Shown here piece after piece: positions 1 to 10,499 of a DNA stretch of 64,000 nt. Positions within the stretch are counted from its first letter, which is position 1; every line of letters starts with the position of its first letter. The notes beneath the pieces are model-generated. The model did not search any database and was not told the DNA's origin. It saw nothing but the letters and a program-made list of their open reading frames with translations. Source of the stretch: Aquimonas sp964586455 (GTDB lineage: Bacteria; Pseudomonadota; Gammaproteobacteria; Xanthomonadales; Xanthomonadaceae); contig CAZPHV010000005.1 of the NCBI GenBank assembly GCA_964586455.1, forward strand, positions 84,308 through 148,307. Direction: 5' to 3'. Position numbers and translations under genes: made by a program.

Positions 1-606
1 ACCGCGGCGATCGCGGGTTTCGGACAGCGCCTGCGAGAACAGCCGGAGTTGCGCGGCCCCTGTGTCGCGGCAGCCGAGGCGGCCGCGCTGGCTTCGCTGC
101 TGTTGGCGTTGCCGGTGCTGGGCACGGTGTCGATGGCGTATCTGAGCCTGGTGCTGCCGCAGCTGATTGGGTTCGGCAGCGTGCTGTTGGCGGCGGTGCT
201 GCTGGGTCTGCGCGGCGATGGTGTCGACTCGGAAGCGGCTATGCCGACGGCCGATTCACGCATGTTCAGGCTGAGCCACGCGTTGATCTTTGCTGCCCTG
301 ATCGCAGCGGTGCTGCTGCTGTCGGCCTTCCTGCAGGAGCGCTTCGGCAGTGCCGGCGCGCTGTTGACCTCGGCGATCGCCGCTCTGATCGAACTGCACG
401 CGGCGATGGCCTCGATCGCGCAGATCGGTGCCAGCGGTGTGCTCAGTGAGACGCTTTCCGAATGGGCGCTGCAGGCGGTGCTGCTGTCGAGTGTTCTCGC
501 CCGAGGTGTAGTCGCCTTCACCGCCGGCGGGCGCGCCTACGGTCTGCGAGTGGGCGGAGTGCTGATGCTGGCCTGGATGGGTTCGGCGCTGGCGGTGCTG
601 CTGTAG
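1..606 (+). CDS. DUF4010 / MgtC-SapB-type membrane protein, C-terminal part
   Basis: The frame is open from base 1, so the gene starts upstream and only its last 201 residues are here. They are almost entirely hydrophobic, with about five or six predicted membrane segments. The stretch containing LQERFGSAGALLTSAIAAL, and the later GGRAYGLRVGG, resembles the C-terminal half of DUF4010 proteins, which often follow an MgtC/SapB domain. The family is an inner-membrane protein of unknown function, and no substrate can be inferred. A TTG at 49 is in frame, but the reading frame continues before it, so it is not a convincing start. The gene converges on the amidase gene. Confidence 0.65.
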   Translation, partial: TAAIAGFGQRLREQPELRGPCVAAAEAAALASLLLALPVLGTVSMAYLSLVLPQLIGFGSVLLAAVLLGLRGDGVDSEAAMPTADSRMFRLSHALIFAALIAAVLLLSAFLQERFGSAGALLTSAIAALIELHAAMASIAQIGASGVLSETLSEWALQAVLLSSVLARGVVAFTAGGRAYGLRVGGVLMLAWMGSALAVLL

Positions 607-688
607 CTGGGCCTGTAGTCAGTTGCAGATCGCAGCGGTATCCGCAGCAGCGGACGCCCGAAGCCCGGGCGCCCGCGCTGCCTTCGCC

Positions 689-2353
689 TTACTGCACGCG
701 TAAGCGCACGTCGTCGATGTAGACGTAGACGTCGTAGCTGGTCTGCGCGCGGTTGATGACGATGCTGTCCAGGGTCACGCTGCTGGCCGTGATAACGCCA
801 TTGCCGCCGACCCAGGCCGACCACTGTGCCGAGTTGTCCAGGCTGACCTCATGGAAGGTCCAGGTGTTGGGCGAGAGCGTGCGTGCGACCGACAGTTCGG
901 TGCCATCGCTGTCGTCGACCAGGAACTGCACGCTGACGCCGCTGGCGCCGGTGTAGAACCAGGCGCCAAGCCGGCCCCCGGCCTTTTGCAGGCGGGCATT
1001 GTTGGCCGGCGTGCCGCCGCCGGACAGCAGGCGCACGAACCAGTTGGCGCTGCTGCTGGGGTTGTCACGCAGGAACACCTGCAGGCTCCAGCTGCCATTG
1101 CGAGCCTGGATGTTGGAGCGCTGCGCCGAGGACAGCGTGGAGATCCCCACCGTGCTGCCCGACAGCGTGGGCGCGCTGTTGAAGCGGCCGACCGAGGTCT
1201 CGAAGCTGTCGAGCACGGTGGCCGCGGGTGGCGGTGGCGGCGGAGGCGTGGTGTTGTTCAGCCGCTGCACCAGAGTCGGCAACCAGGGCAGCAGCAGGCC
1301 GGGACAGCTGTTGCTGGTGTGGCCTGACCACTCCTTGTGGCCGCGGATGTAGGTGCGGTTCTTCTGGATGCCGTAGCGATTGACCACCCAGCGGCTGATG
1401 TCGGTCAGCGCGTTGAGCTGCGACTCGCGGGGCGAAAAGTTCACGAAGGTACCGACCACGCTGATGCCCACGTTGTTGGTGTTGTGATTGCCTACATGCG
1501 CGCCGACGCGATCGGCGTTGCGGCCTTCATAGACCTTGCCGTCAATGCCCACCGTGTAGTGGTAGCCGAAGTCGCACCAGCCGTTGTTGTCGATGTGATA
1601 CGCCTGCATCTGTCGCATGCGTGCGGGCGAGCTGATCGAATCGTTATTGGGGGTCGCGGTGTGGTGGACCGTGATGTAGCGCGGGCTGTGGGTTCCGCCA
1701 CAGGTGCCGGTGGCGCGAGCGCCCCACTGCGCACGCGAGACGACGCCGGGCGGCAGTGGCGCCTTGGCCGTGGCCGTTTCGAAAGGCAGGTCCCGGGCCA
1801 GCACGCTGCGCTTGGCGGGCACTTCGGTCAGCGGCTCGGCCTGCAGGAAGTCCAGCTGGGCCTTGCCGCGCTGCAGCTCGACCCGCTGCGCCGGCTGCGG
1901 CAGCAGGATCCGGCCGACATGCACCGCGCCTTCGGACCAGGTGATCTCGACGCGACCTGAGTCCAGCGCCTTGCCGCTGGCGTCATAGGACACCCAGCCC
2001 AGGGCGTCCACGCCCTTGCCGTCTAGCTTCAGGCCGACGCCGCGTAGCGCTGCGCCATCCAGCGCTTCGACGCGGCCGCCGTCGTTGAAAAAGGCGTCAA
2101 GACCTTCGGCAAGCGCCGAGATCTCCTCACCATCGACGTAGAACGGAGTCTCCGCCGCCAGCCCGGTGCGCAGGGACTCTTCGACCAGCCATGGCATTTG
2201 CCAGCGCTGCAGATCATCCGGAACCGCCTGCGAAGGCAGTGCCTGCGCGCTGAGCAGGGCAGGAGCGGACAGGGCCAGCGCGATCAATGCGATCGGGCCG
2301 GCGCAAAGGCGACGCGCCGCAGCAGCGCGGCGACGGGATTGAAGCTGGAACAT
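689..2353 (-). CDS. Exported N-acetylmuramoyl-L-alanine amidase (PGRP/Amidase_2) with C-terminal accessory domain
   Basis: A 554-residue protein. I chose the ATG at 2353 because it is followed by a clear signal peptide (arginine-rich start, hydrophobic core, cleavage near LSAQA) and preceded by GGGGAG. Residues about 200-360 form an Amidase_2/PGRP fold with candidate zinc ligands in HHT (about 230), GHKEW (about 337) and SCPG (about 350), plus the YHY motif. Known members cut the amide bond between muramic acid and the stem peptide. A Pro-rich linker near 370 leads to a beta-rich C-terminal domain of about 180 residues resembling a galactose-binding-like wall or carbohydrate module. The N-terminal 170 residues are not recognised. 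Likely periplasmic or secreted, with a role in wall turnover or in attacking other bacteria (inference). Confidence 0.85.
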   Translation of the reverse strand: MFQLQSRRRAAAARRLCAGPIALIALALSAPALLSAQALPSQAVPDDLQRWQMPWLVEESLRTGLAAETPFYVDGEEISALAEGLDAFFNDGGRVEALDGAALRGVGLKLDGKGVDALGWVSYDASGKALDSGRVEITWSEGAVHVGRILLPQPAQRVELQRGKAQLDFLQAEPLTEVPAKRSVLARDLPFETATAKAPLPPGVVSRAQWGARATGTCGGTHSPRYITVHHTATPNNDSISSPARMRQMQAYHIDNNGWCDFGYHYTVGIDGKVYEGRNADRVGAHVGNHNTNNVGISVVGTFVNFSPRESQLNALTDISRWVVNRYGIQKNRTYIRGHKEWSGHTSNSCPGLLLPWLPTLVQRLNNTTPPPPPPPAATVLDSFETSVGRFNSAPTLSGSTVGISTLSSAQRSNIQARNGSWSLQVFLRDNPSSSANWFVRLLSGGGTPANNARLQKAGGRLGAWFYTGASGVSVQFLVDDSDGTELSVARTLSPNTWTFHEVSLDNSAQWSAWVGGNGVITASSVTLDSIVINRAQTSYDVYVYIDDVRLRVQ

Positions 2354-2712
2354 GGGTATCAGTACTCCCCGGAAGTGAACACGGAAGCGCCCGTCCTGGG
2401 CGATTCCAGATAACGCCTGATCGCCCGAAGCGGGGCTCGGCGCGGTGCGGTGTCCTCCCTGACGACTGCTCCCCAAAGCAGCCTTCCCTGCGCAGACCCC
2501 TTCAGGCCAGCTGCGGGGCGAAGGTGGCCGGGAATCGGGGTCAATGTCAATTACTGTTACGTTATCTGTGCATGTCGAATCGATGACGACAGCCCGCAAG
2601 TGACTGATATCGCGAGAGGTTCGCGGTGTGCTCCGGAGTTGTGAAGGCCGCCGAGCACTTGGCATGGCTCCTGCTGTCTACCGGCATGTAATCCGCAAAT
2701 GGGGATCTCTTC
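2354..2712. other. Divergent intergenic region
   Basis: About 360 bases between the amidase gene (leftward) and the sensor kinase gene (rightward). It should carry both promoters. An AT-rich patch lies near 2541-2572. No confident promoter, hairpin or small gene was found. Confidence 0.5.
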
Positions 2713-4101
2713 ATGTCGCTGCAGCTGCGTCTGATGGCCGGTGTCATCGGCCTGTTCTGTCTGCTGGTGCTGTTGGGCTGGCTGGGCCTGCGCGGGCTGA
2801 CCGGCACCCTGCGCGAGGCGCTGGGCGAATCCGCCAGCGAGGTGGGGCGCGCCGTGGTCACGGTGCTGCGGACAGTCGAGAGCGAACGCGCTACTGCCCC
2901 CTCGGAAGGCGCTGCCGACGCCGGCGCAGAGCTTGGTTCGTCTGAGCGCGGCGAGGTCCTGGAACGCCGCGATCTGCGGCTGGTGGTCAACGGCCGTGTC
3001 ATCGATGCCGACGCGATCCAGGCGCTGGATCCGCACACGCTGCCGGTGCCACTGGCGCGCCTGCTGGCCGAAGGCGCGCCGCTGCGCTTCACCCCTTTGC
3101 CGGGAGCGGAAGAGCTCACCCTCAGCCTGCAGGGACTGGGGCCGGACCGCCGCATCGTGGTCCCGACCTCTCCGGTGGCGCGCGCTCTGGCGGGCTTCAG
3201 TGAGCGTCTGGCCTGGCGGCCCTGCTGCTGGTGGGTGCGCTCGGCGCCTGGCTGCTGGCACGCCACCTGGGTGCCCCTCTGTCGGCACTCGCCTTGGCCG
3301 CCGCCCGCGTGGGCGAGGGGCGACTTGGTGAGCAGGTGCCGCTGCGCGGCCCGCCCGAGGTTCGTGCCAGCCTGCAGGCCTTCAACCGCATGTCGGTCGA
3401 TCTCGCTCGCCTGCAGGCGCAGGCGGATCGCCAACGCGAAGACCGCGCACTCGCCGAGCTCGGCGAGATCGGCCGCGGGCTGGCGCACTCGCTGCGCAAT
3501 CCGCTGCACGCGCTGGGGCTGGGCCTGGACGCACTCGCCACGGGCACCGGTGATGCCCAGGCCCTGGTGGCCGCCAGCCGCGCCCAGCTCGATCGCATCG
3601 ATCAGGCCCTGCGCGCCTTTCTGGCGCTGTCGACAGCGGCCGGTGCGCGCGCCGAAGAGGTCGACCTCGCGGCCTTGGTCGATGACGTGCTGCTCGAGGC
3701 CAGCCAGCGCGCGCAGGGTCGCGTGCGACTGGAACGCGCGCTGCCGCCGCTGTGCCTGTCTGGCGTGCCGGCCGAGCTGAGGATCCTTCTGCACACCCTG
3801 GTGATGAACGCGGTCGAGGCCTCGCCGCAGGACGGCGTGGTCCGCATTCACGCGGCGGTCTGCGACGACGGCATCGAACTGCAGGTCGAGGACGAGGGCC
3901 CAGGGCTCGCCCCCGAGGTGCGCGCGCGGCTGTTCCAGCCGCATGTCAGCACCAAACCCGCCGGCGCCGGCATGGGTCTGTATCTGTCCGAGCGACTTGC
4001 CCGGCAACGCTACGGCGGCGGCATCCTGCTGGAGGACCGCAGCCCGCAGGGTACGCTGGCGCGCCTGCGGCTACGGCCGCGCGCCGAAGAGGAAGCGACC
4101 G

Positions 4102-4112
<11 letters not shown>
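2713..4112 (+). pseudogene. Sensor histidine kinase, broken by a -1 frameshift near 3213
   Basis: The first part (from ATG 2713) gives an N-terminal membrane segment and a short periplasmic sensor. The second part, in another frame, gives a membrane segment, a HAMP linker, a HisKA box (LAHSLRNPLHALGL) and an HATPase domain with NAVEAS, DEGPGL and GAGMGLYLS. The join lies at 3204-3216. Restoring one C to the CC at 3212-3213 would read RLALAALLLVGALGAW, a perfect continuation of the second membrane helix. So one base is missing, either a real mutation or a sequencing error. The next gene overlaps the stop by 11 bases and encodes the cognate NtrC-type regulator. The signal is unknown. If the shift is an error, this is a normal kinase of about 466 residues. 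Confidence 0.85.
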
Positions 4113-5475
<1,363 letters not shown>

Positions 5476-5654
5476 GGCCGATACCGGTATGGGCACCGCG
5501 ATTCCCCAACTGGGGATCGATTCTGCACCCCGCCCCGATAGGTCGATGCAAGTTGTTGAAATATATGAATCTATCGCTTGGCACGGTGACTGCTAAGTCA
5601 GGTTTGCGACGCCGTTTCGGCGCCGCATCCAGTCCACGACTAAGGAGAGTCACC

Positions 5655-6212
5655 ATGAAACAGTTCCTGTCCGCCCCAACCCTTCTGGCCCTGGCCTTTG
5701 CCGGCCTCGGCGCGCTCGCCGCGTTCGCTTCGGCCGAAGCCAGCTCGCGCGATATCGCCAAAATCTCACTGCCCGCCAATGGCGCCACTCAGCGCATCGA
5801 CGTTGACTTGAACGCCCTGCAGCCCGGCCAGAGTCGGCAGCTCTTCACTGAGAGCGGCCTGCCGGCCGTAGTGACGCGCAGTGAGCAGGGTCTGAGCATC
5901 GAACTGGCGGGCGAAACCCACGACATCCGCATGCCGAATGTCGTTCACTTCATTGCGGAAGGCGCCCCGACGGAATCCCGCGTTGTCGTGGTCAAGCGTC
6001 GCGAAGGCGAGGCAGGCGGTTCCGAAGCAAGTCAGGAAGTCCGAGTGGTGCGTCTGGATGGCGCGAACTGGAGTGCGTCCGAAGACGTCGACGCGTTGGT
6101 GGAGCAGGCCCTGGCTGAAGTCGCGGCCGCCGGTATCGAGCTGCCCGACCACGAAGGGCAGGGCGGCAAGCCGCGGGTGGTCCGCCTGATCGAGCGGCCC
6201 CGCGTCGACTGA
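5655..6212 (+). CDS. Exported protein of unknown function
   Basis: A 185-residue protein not recognised as a known family. It begins with a signal peptide (MKQFLSAPTLLALAFAGLGA, cleavage near FASAEA). The mature part is acidic, rich in short beta-like stretches and valine runs (RVVVVKR), and ends with a short basic tail. ATG 5655 is preceded by AAGGAGAG at ideal spacing. It stands 180 bases after the regulator gene and could be its target or an independent unit; nothing in the sequence decides this. Confidence 0.75.
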   Translation: MKQFLSAPTLLALAFAGLGALAAFASAEASSRDIAKISLPANGATQRIDVDLNALQPGQSRQLFTESGLPAVVTRSEQGLSIELAGETHDIRMPNVVHFIAEGAPTESRVVVVKRREGEAGGSEASQEVRVVRLDGANWSASEDVDALVEQALAEVAAAGIELPDHEGQGGKPRVVRLIERPRVD

Positions 6213-6341
6213 TCCGCAGCTTCGGCGCCTGCAGCTTGCAAGCATGGCGTTAAAGGTCAACGATTGTGTACAGCCCTCGCTCGCGCATGCGGGCGAGGGC
6301 CTCGCAACGTCCTTGGCAGTTTCGCCCAGCAGGCACAGCAC

Positions 6342-6896
6342 ATGTCGAACAGCACCTCGGCGCCGCACGGCGCTCGAATCTCCTCTTTTGCGGCGGCTGC
6401 AGCCCCCATTCGCATCTTCAAGCTCGCCCTGCTGTGGCTGGGGCTCTGCCTGCCGCCTGCGGCGCTGGCGCAGGCCGAGGGCTGCGACGACCTGTCGGCA
6501 CTGCCCGAGTCACCGCGGGTGGGCTACTTCAGCGAGATCCAGCCGATCTGGGAAATCCGCTGCTCCAACTGCCATGTGAACCATGGCGACTCGCCTTCAG
6601 CGGGGCTCAGTCTTGACTCTGAAGACTCTTGGTTCGCCCTCGTGCAGATGCCGAGCGTGCAAGTGACCGATGCGCTGCTGGTTGTGCCCGGGCAGGTTAC
6701 GTCGAGATATCTGTTCGAGAAGATCAACTGCGAGCTGCCGACCGCAGGCCAGCGGATGCCACGCGGACGCACTCCGATTCCGTTGGTCGAACAGGCACTG
6801 ATCCGCGACTGGATCCGACAGGGTGCGCGCGAATTCGCGGTTCCCATCCTGTTCGAGGACGGTTTCGAGCCTGCGCCGAACCTGCTCGATCGCTGA
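6342..6896 (+). CDS. Exported cytochrome c-like protein with one CxxCH site
   Basis: A 184-residue protein. An N-terminal hydrophobic segment ending ALAQA acts as signal peptide. The mature part contains CSNCH, a single covalent haem attachment motif, in a context (FSEIQPIWEIRCSNCH, then SRYLFEKI and IRDWIRQGA) like the cytochrome c domains of Planctomycete-type proteins and other haem proteins of gammaproteobacteria. It ends with ILFEDGFEP, a motif similar to the internal IFASGFEAG of the large pectate lyase in this window. The start is uncertain: ATG 6342 lacks a strong ribosome site, and an upstream in-frame start at 6264 is possible but would bury the signal peptide. Probable periplasmic electron carrier or sensor. 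Confidence 0.7.
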   Translation: MSNSTSAPHGARISSFAAAAAPIRIFKLALLWLGLCLPPAALAQAEGCDDLSALPESPRVGYFSEIQPIWEIRCSNCHVNHGDSPSAGLSLDSEDSWFALVQMPSVQVTDALLVVPGQVTSRYLFEKINCELPTAGQRMPRGRTPIPLVEQALIRDWIRQGAREFAVPILFEDGFEPAPNLLDR

Positions 6897-7011
6897 GCCG
6901 CCTGGCTGCCGACACTGACCGCTGTGGCGGCGGAAGCCACGACTTCCGGGACGTTCGGATAACGCAGCGAGCGCTATCGTGTGAGCCCCTGATTTCCGTT
7001 TGGAGTGCCGT

Positions 7012-8226
7012 ATGCAGCCTTCCCTTCGTTGCGGCCGCGCGCCGCTCGCGCTCGCTCTGATCTTCAGCTTTGCCCTGAGTGGCTGCTCCGAGGCGGGTCC
7101 GTCCGGTTCGGCTGGCGCCGAGGCCGCTGCGGCGGCTGCACCATCGACCGCAACCGAGCCCGCCCGCCAACTGCGCAGCCAGGCAGGCCCGATCAGCGTC
7201 AGCACCGTCGCCACCGGGCTGGAAAACCCGTGGGCGCTGGCCTTCCTGCCGGATGGCCGCATGCTGGTGACCGAGCGCCCTGGGCGACTGCGGCTGATCG
7301 GTACGGACGGCAGCCTGTCGGCGCCGTTGACCGGCGTGCCCGCGGTGGTCGCTGAAGGCCAGGGTGGCCTGATGGACGTGGTGCCCGCGCCTGACTTCGA
7401 AACGAGCCAGCGCATCTACCTCAGCTATTCGGAACCCGGCGCCGGTCGCCTTGCCAGCACGGCCGTGGCGCACGCGCGCTTGAACGATGCGGGTCTTGAG
7501 GACGTGCAGGTGATCTTCAGCCAGACGCCGAAGCTGGATACCCGCCATCACTTTGGATCCCGCCTGGTGTTTGACGGCCAGGGCCATCTGTTCATCACGC
7601 TCGGCGATCGCGGCGTGCGTCCGAGTTCGCAGGATCTCGGCAGCCACATGGGCGGCGTGATCCGGGTGCATCTGGACGGCAGCGTGCCCGCCGACAATCC
7701 TTTCCTCGGCCAGGACGGCGTGCTACCGGAGTTCTGGAGCTACGGACATCGCAACCAGCAGGGCGCGGCGCTGAACCCCTGGACCGGCGCGCTGTGGACC
7801 CACGAGCACGGCCCTCGCGGCGGCGACGAGATCAACATTCCCCAGCCCGGCAAGAACTACGGCTGGCCGATCGCCACCTATGGCATCAACTACTCGGGCG
7901 AGGTCATCCCCGAGGCCCAGGGCGAGTCCGTTGAGGGTATGGAAGACCCGCACCACGTCTGGAAGGTCTCACCCGGCGTCAGCGGCATGGCCTTCTACGC
8001 GCACGAGCGCTTTCCCGCCTGGAACAAGAGCCTGTTCGTCGGCGCACTGGCGCAGCGCGTGCTGATCCGGCTGAGCCTGGACGGCGACGCCATCACCGGC
8101 GAGGAGCGTCTGCTTGAAGACCTCGGCTGGCGTATCCGCGATGTGCGCGTCGGCCCGGATGGGGCGGTCTATGTGGTCACGGATGAGACCCAGGGACGGG
8201 TGCTGAAGGTCGAGTTGGCGGGCTGA
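7012..8226 (+). CDS. PQQ-dependent aldose/sorbosone-type sugar dehydrogenase, lipoprotein
   Basis: A 404-residue protein with a lipoprotein signal (lipobox LSGC), so it is probably anchored facing the periplasm. The rest is a six-bladed beta-propeller of the soluble glucose/sorbosone dehydrogenase family (like E. coli YliI/Asd). Landmarks are ENPWALAFLPDGRMLVTER at the N-terminus, HHFGSRLVFDGQGHLFITLGDRG with the likely catalytic His, GHRNQQG, HEHGPRGGDEIN and the C-terminal GPDGAVYVVTD. Family members oxidise aldose sugars using PQQ and calcium. ATG 7012 follows a TGGAG and gives a clean lipoprotein signal. No PQQ synthesis genes are in the window. A UUCG-capped terminator follows. Confidence 0.9.
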   Translation: MQPSLRCGRAPLALALIFSFALSGCSEAGPSGSAGAEAAAAAAPSTATEPARQLRSQAGPISVSTVATGLENPWALAFLPDGRMLVTERPGRLRLIGTDGSLSAPLTGVPAVVAEGQGGLMDVVPAPDFETSQRIYLSYSEPGAGRLASTAVAHARLNDAGLEDVQVIFSQTPKLDTRHHFGSRLVFDGQGHLFITLGDRGVRPSSQDLGSHMGGVIRVHLDGSVPADNPFLGQDGVLPEFWSYGHRNQQGAALNPWTGALWTHEHGPRGGDEINIPQPGKNYGWPIATYGINYSGEVIPEAQGESVEGMEDPHHVWKVSPGVSGMAFYAHERFPAWNKSLFVGALAQRVLIRLSLDGDAITGEERLLEDLGWRIRDVRVGPDGAVYVVTDETQGRVLKVELAG

Positions 8227-8250
8227 GGCCAGACCAAGACGCATGCAAGG

Positions 8251-8274
8251 AAAGGCCGCCTTCGGGCGGCCTTT
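8251..8274 (+). terminator. Hairpin terminator with UUCG tetraloop
   Basis: A 10-bp perfect stem AAAGGCCGCC / GGCGGCCTTT closed by TTCG, 24 bases after the sugar dehydrogenase stop. The A/T ends of the stem provide a short U tract. Confidence 0.85.
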
Positions 8275-8300
8275 CACGTCCCCGAGGGGCGCCCTGCTTC

Positions 8301-8456
8301 CGCTGCCTCAAAGCCTGCGAGCGCACGAGCCGCTCCTTCCGCTGGCTTAACGCCTGCGAGCACACGAGCCGCTCCTTCCGCTGGCTTAACGCCTGCGAGC
8401 GCACGAGCCGCTCCTTCCGCTGCCATAACGCCTGCGAGCACACGAGCCCCTCTCCC
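8301..8456. repeat. 39-bp tandem repeat, four copies
   Basis: Four adjacent units of 39 bp start at 8301, 8340, 8379 and 8418. They share GCCTGCGAGC-CACGAGCC-GCTCCTTC with few changes; the last merges into a CTCTCCC palindrome. There is no spacer variation, so it is not a CRISPR. Because 39 is a multiple of three, it gives spurious repetitive open frames. The stretch 8227-8566 holds no gene. Confidence 0.8.
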
Positions 8457-8484
8457 CTTGTGGGAGAGGGGTTGGGGAGAGGGG
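8447..8484. repeat. CTCTCCC/GGGAGAGG palindromic dispersed repeat, copy 1
   Basis: CCCCTCTCCCC, a short loop, GGGAGAGGGG, then TTGGGGAGAGGGG. The same 38-base pattern recurs at 23027-23064, with partial copies at 12029-12053 and 23353-23498, always outside genes. Confidence 0.8.
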
Positions 8485-8566
8485 TGAACTCGCACTCGCT
8501 CAAGCCCCCTGCGCCCTTCGCTGGCCTTGCCTGAAGAGGCTTCGCGGTCGCGGTCAGCCATCACCG

Positions 8567-9628
8567 TCAGCCATCGCGCTGTAGCGCCACGCGCCAGCGC
8601 CGCTGCGGATCCTGCAGATCGGGATCGAGGCTGATCTCGACTTCGCCGAACGCACGCATCACCTCGATATTGGTCTCCAGGTGGGTACTAGGCCGACAGG
8701 TGACGAAATGCCCGCTGCCTGCCAGCCACAGCGGTAGCAGCAGTTGATCGGCGAGGTGTTCGCCGACCGGCGCGCCGTGGGCGAGGTGGCGTTTGAATTC
8801 GCTGGCGGCCTGCTGGGCGACGTCTTCCGAGCTGAGGTCGATGCGCCCCAGCGCAGTGATGACTTCGCAGGCGTGCTCGAACTGTGCGCGTAGCACCAGC
8901 GCATTGCCTGGGCCTGAGCCCGTTCGCAGCTCTCGACGCTGGAGCACTGCACTGGGCAAGGCGCGCTGCAGGGCTTCCAACTCGCGCTCGACGATGCGCG
9001 CTGACAACTGACTGACCATGGCCTCGGCGCTCAGCCGCTGCAGGGCGCCGCGTTGCTCCAGGTGCAGGGGCTGCAGCGGGCCGGGTTCGACCTCGATCTC
9101 GATGGCGCCGCCCCCGGCAGGGAAGAAGCCATGGCGTTCCAATTCGAACTGGATCGACGCGCCCATGCCGCGCAGCACCGGCAGGAAGGCGTGCTCGATG
9201 AAGTCGGCACAGGGCGCCATCGGCACATGGGTGCCACCTTCGATGCGCAGGCGGCTCGGCCCATTGGCGACCAGCAGGGCGGGCAGCAGGGTCTGCAGCA
9301 CCAGCGAGGTGCTGCCGGCGCTGCCGATGGCGAAGCTGTAGTCGCCGGCCTGGATCGGGCCGGGATGGAAGACAAGACTCGTTGAGCCGATCGATGCGCC
9401 CTCGACCTGGCCCGCGCAGACGCGCGCAGCGGCCAGCACGCAAGTCAGGTGCTGACGCATCAGGCCCGGCTTGCGCCGGCCGGCGCGAATGTTGTGCAGG
9501 CGAACGGAGCGCCCGCTGAGCATGGCGAGGCTGAGGCTGGTGCGCAGCACCTGGCCGCCGCCTTCGCCTTGGCTGCCATCGATATCGACCGCAGTGTTTG
9601 ACTGGGGTCGGGAAGAAAGTGCGTTCAT
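8567..9628 (-). CDS. rtcA: RNA 3'-terminal phosphate cyclase
   Basis: A 353-residue RtcA. The cyclase signature is visible: DGSQGEGGGQVLRTSLSLA at the N-terminus, GGTHVPMAPCADF, the insert domain, and VGEHLADQLLLP near the C-terminus, containing the His that becomes adenylated in the family. The enzyme uses ATP to convert RNA 3'-phosphate to 2',3'-cyclic phosphate. ATG 9628 was chosen because the conserved domain starts about 15 residues later; longer upstream frames are low-complexity and unrelated. It is the last gene of the rsr-rtcB-X-rtcA transcription unit and lies 55 bases after gene X. Confidence 0.95.
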   Translation of the reverse strand: MNALSSRPQSNTAVDIDGSQGEGGGQVLRTSLSLAMLSGRSVRLHNIRAGRRKPGLMRQHLTCVLAAARVCAGQVEGASIGSTSLVFHPGPIQAGDYSFAIGSAGSTSLVLQTLLPALLVANGPSRLRIEGGTHVPMAPCADFIEHAFLPVLRGMGASIQFELERHGFFPAGGGAIEIEVEPGPLQPLHLEQRGALQRLSAEAMVSQLSARIVERELEALQRALPSAVLQRRELRTGSGPGNALVLRAQFEHACEVITALGRIDLSSEDVAQQAASEFKRHLAHGAPVGEHLADQLLLPLWLAGSGHFVTCRPSTHLETNIEVMRAFGEVEISLDPDLQDPQRRWRVALQRDG

Positions 9629-9683
9629 TTCGGAAGTATCAAATCTGGGCAATCGGATCAGTGGTTCGGATTGGTGGTTCAGA

Positions 9684-10364
9684 TCAGTCGTGCTGATTGT
9701 GCAGCCCGTGAAGGCGCAGTTCGCGGTGCTTGAGCTGACGCTGACGGAGCACGCGGTAGCCGTGTCCGCCGACTGTGAGCACATCTGCTTCGGCACGGGT
9801 CTCTGCAGAGAGCTGCCACTCTTTGCCGAGTGCTTCGACCTTGAGCGCGAACCATAGGCCATGGATCTGGCGCAGCAGGCGTTCATCGCCCTGCGTCAAC
9901 AGACGCCAATCCTGCGGCGGCTGTGGACGGGGGCTTGGCAATGGTGCCTGCCAGCGCAGCAGGCCGGTGCGAGGATGCACGTAGAGCCCCTCAACCCGGC
10001 CGCCACGCCAGCTGCGGTTGGCGCTCTTCAGCGCGACGCGGCCGTCCATGCGGCAGTGCAGTTCGATCTCAGAGAACACATGTTCGAGCAGATGCTGCCC
10101 GGCCATGGTGTCGCGATCGACGCTGGCGCAGAGCTCGCTCCAGACGATATTCCAGGGCCGGTCGACCTGGGCGCGCAGCCAGCGACGCAGCGGACCGAGG
10201 TTGTCGCTGAACCAGCGCGTTCGAAGGCGTTTTGGACGGTGCGGGCCGGCATCGCTGTCGGCGTCTGGATACTGCTGCACGCGCGGCTTGCCGCTGCGGT
10301 TGCTCTTGATGCGCAGGCCGCCGCGGTAGCAGTCGATCAGCACCCGCTGCATGTCGGGGCGCAT
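9684..10364 (-). CDS. Unknown protein encoded between rtcB and rtcA
   Basis: A 226-residue soluble protein that I do not recognise. ATG 10364 has an AAGGAG ribosome site. It is Arg- and Trp-rich with a basic N-terminus (CYRGGLRIKSNRSGKPRVQ), a run of aromatic and acidic segments (RPWNIVWSELCASVDRDT), then FSEIELHCRMDGRVAL and YVHPRTGLLRW, and a basic C-terminal tail (GHGYRVLRQRQLKHREL). The charge suggests nucleic-acid or ribosome contact, which is inference. No signal peptide or membrane segment is present. Its place between the ligase and cyclase genes implies a part in RNA repair. It should be co-transcribed with both. Confidence 0.8.
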   Translation of the reverse strand: MRPDMQRVLIDCYRGGLRIKSNRSGKPRVQQYPDADSDAGPHRPKRLRTRWFSDNLGPLRRWLRAQVDRPWNIVWSELCASVDRDTMAGQHLLEHVFSEIELHCRMDGRVALKSANRSWRGGRVEGLYVHPRTGLLRWQAPLPSPRPQPPQDWRLLTQGDERLLRQIHGLWFALKVEALGKEWQLSAETRAEADVLTVGGHGYRVLRQRQLKHRELRLHGLHNQHD

Positions 10365-10386
10365 GGGGTTCTCCTTGGGTCTCGTC

Positions 10387-10414
10387 GGCCCGCGGTGACG
10401 ATGCACCGCGGGCC
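10387..10414 (-). other. Stable intercistronic hairpin between rtcB and gene X
   Basis: An 11-bp perfect stem (GGCCCGCGGTG / CACCGCGGGCC) with a 6-base loop, 23 bases before the start of gene X. No U tract follows on the transcribed strand, so it is more likely an mRNA processing or stability element than a terminator. Confidence 0.7.
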
Positions 10415-10499
10415 CGGATGTTCATTCCGTTGCGCCCCTCAAACCGCACCACCTTCGCTTCGCTCGGTGGGCTGCAGGGGATGAGGGGGGCTACGGCTC

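Noticed and set aside
8301..8456. CRISPR array
   Set aside because: The 39-bp units are directly adjacent with no variable spacers and no cas genes are near.
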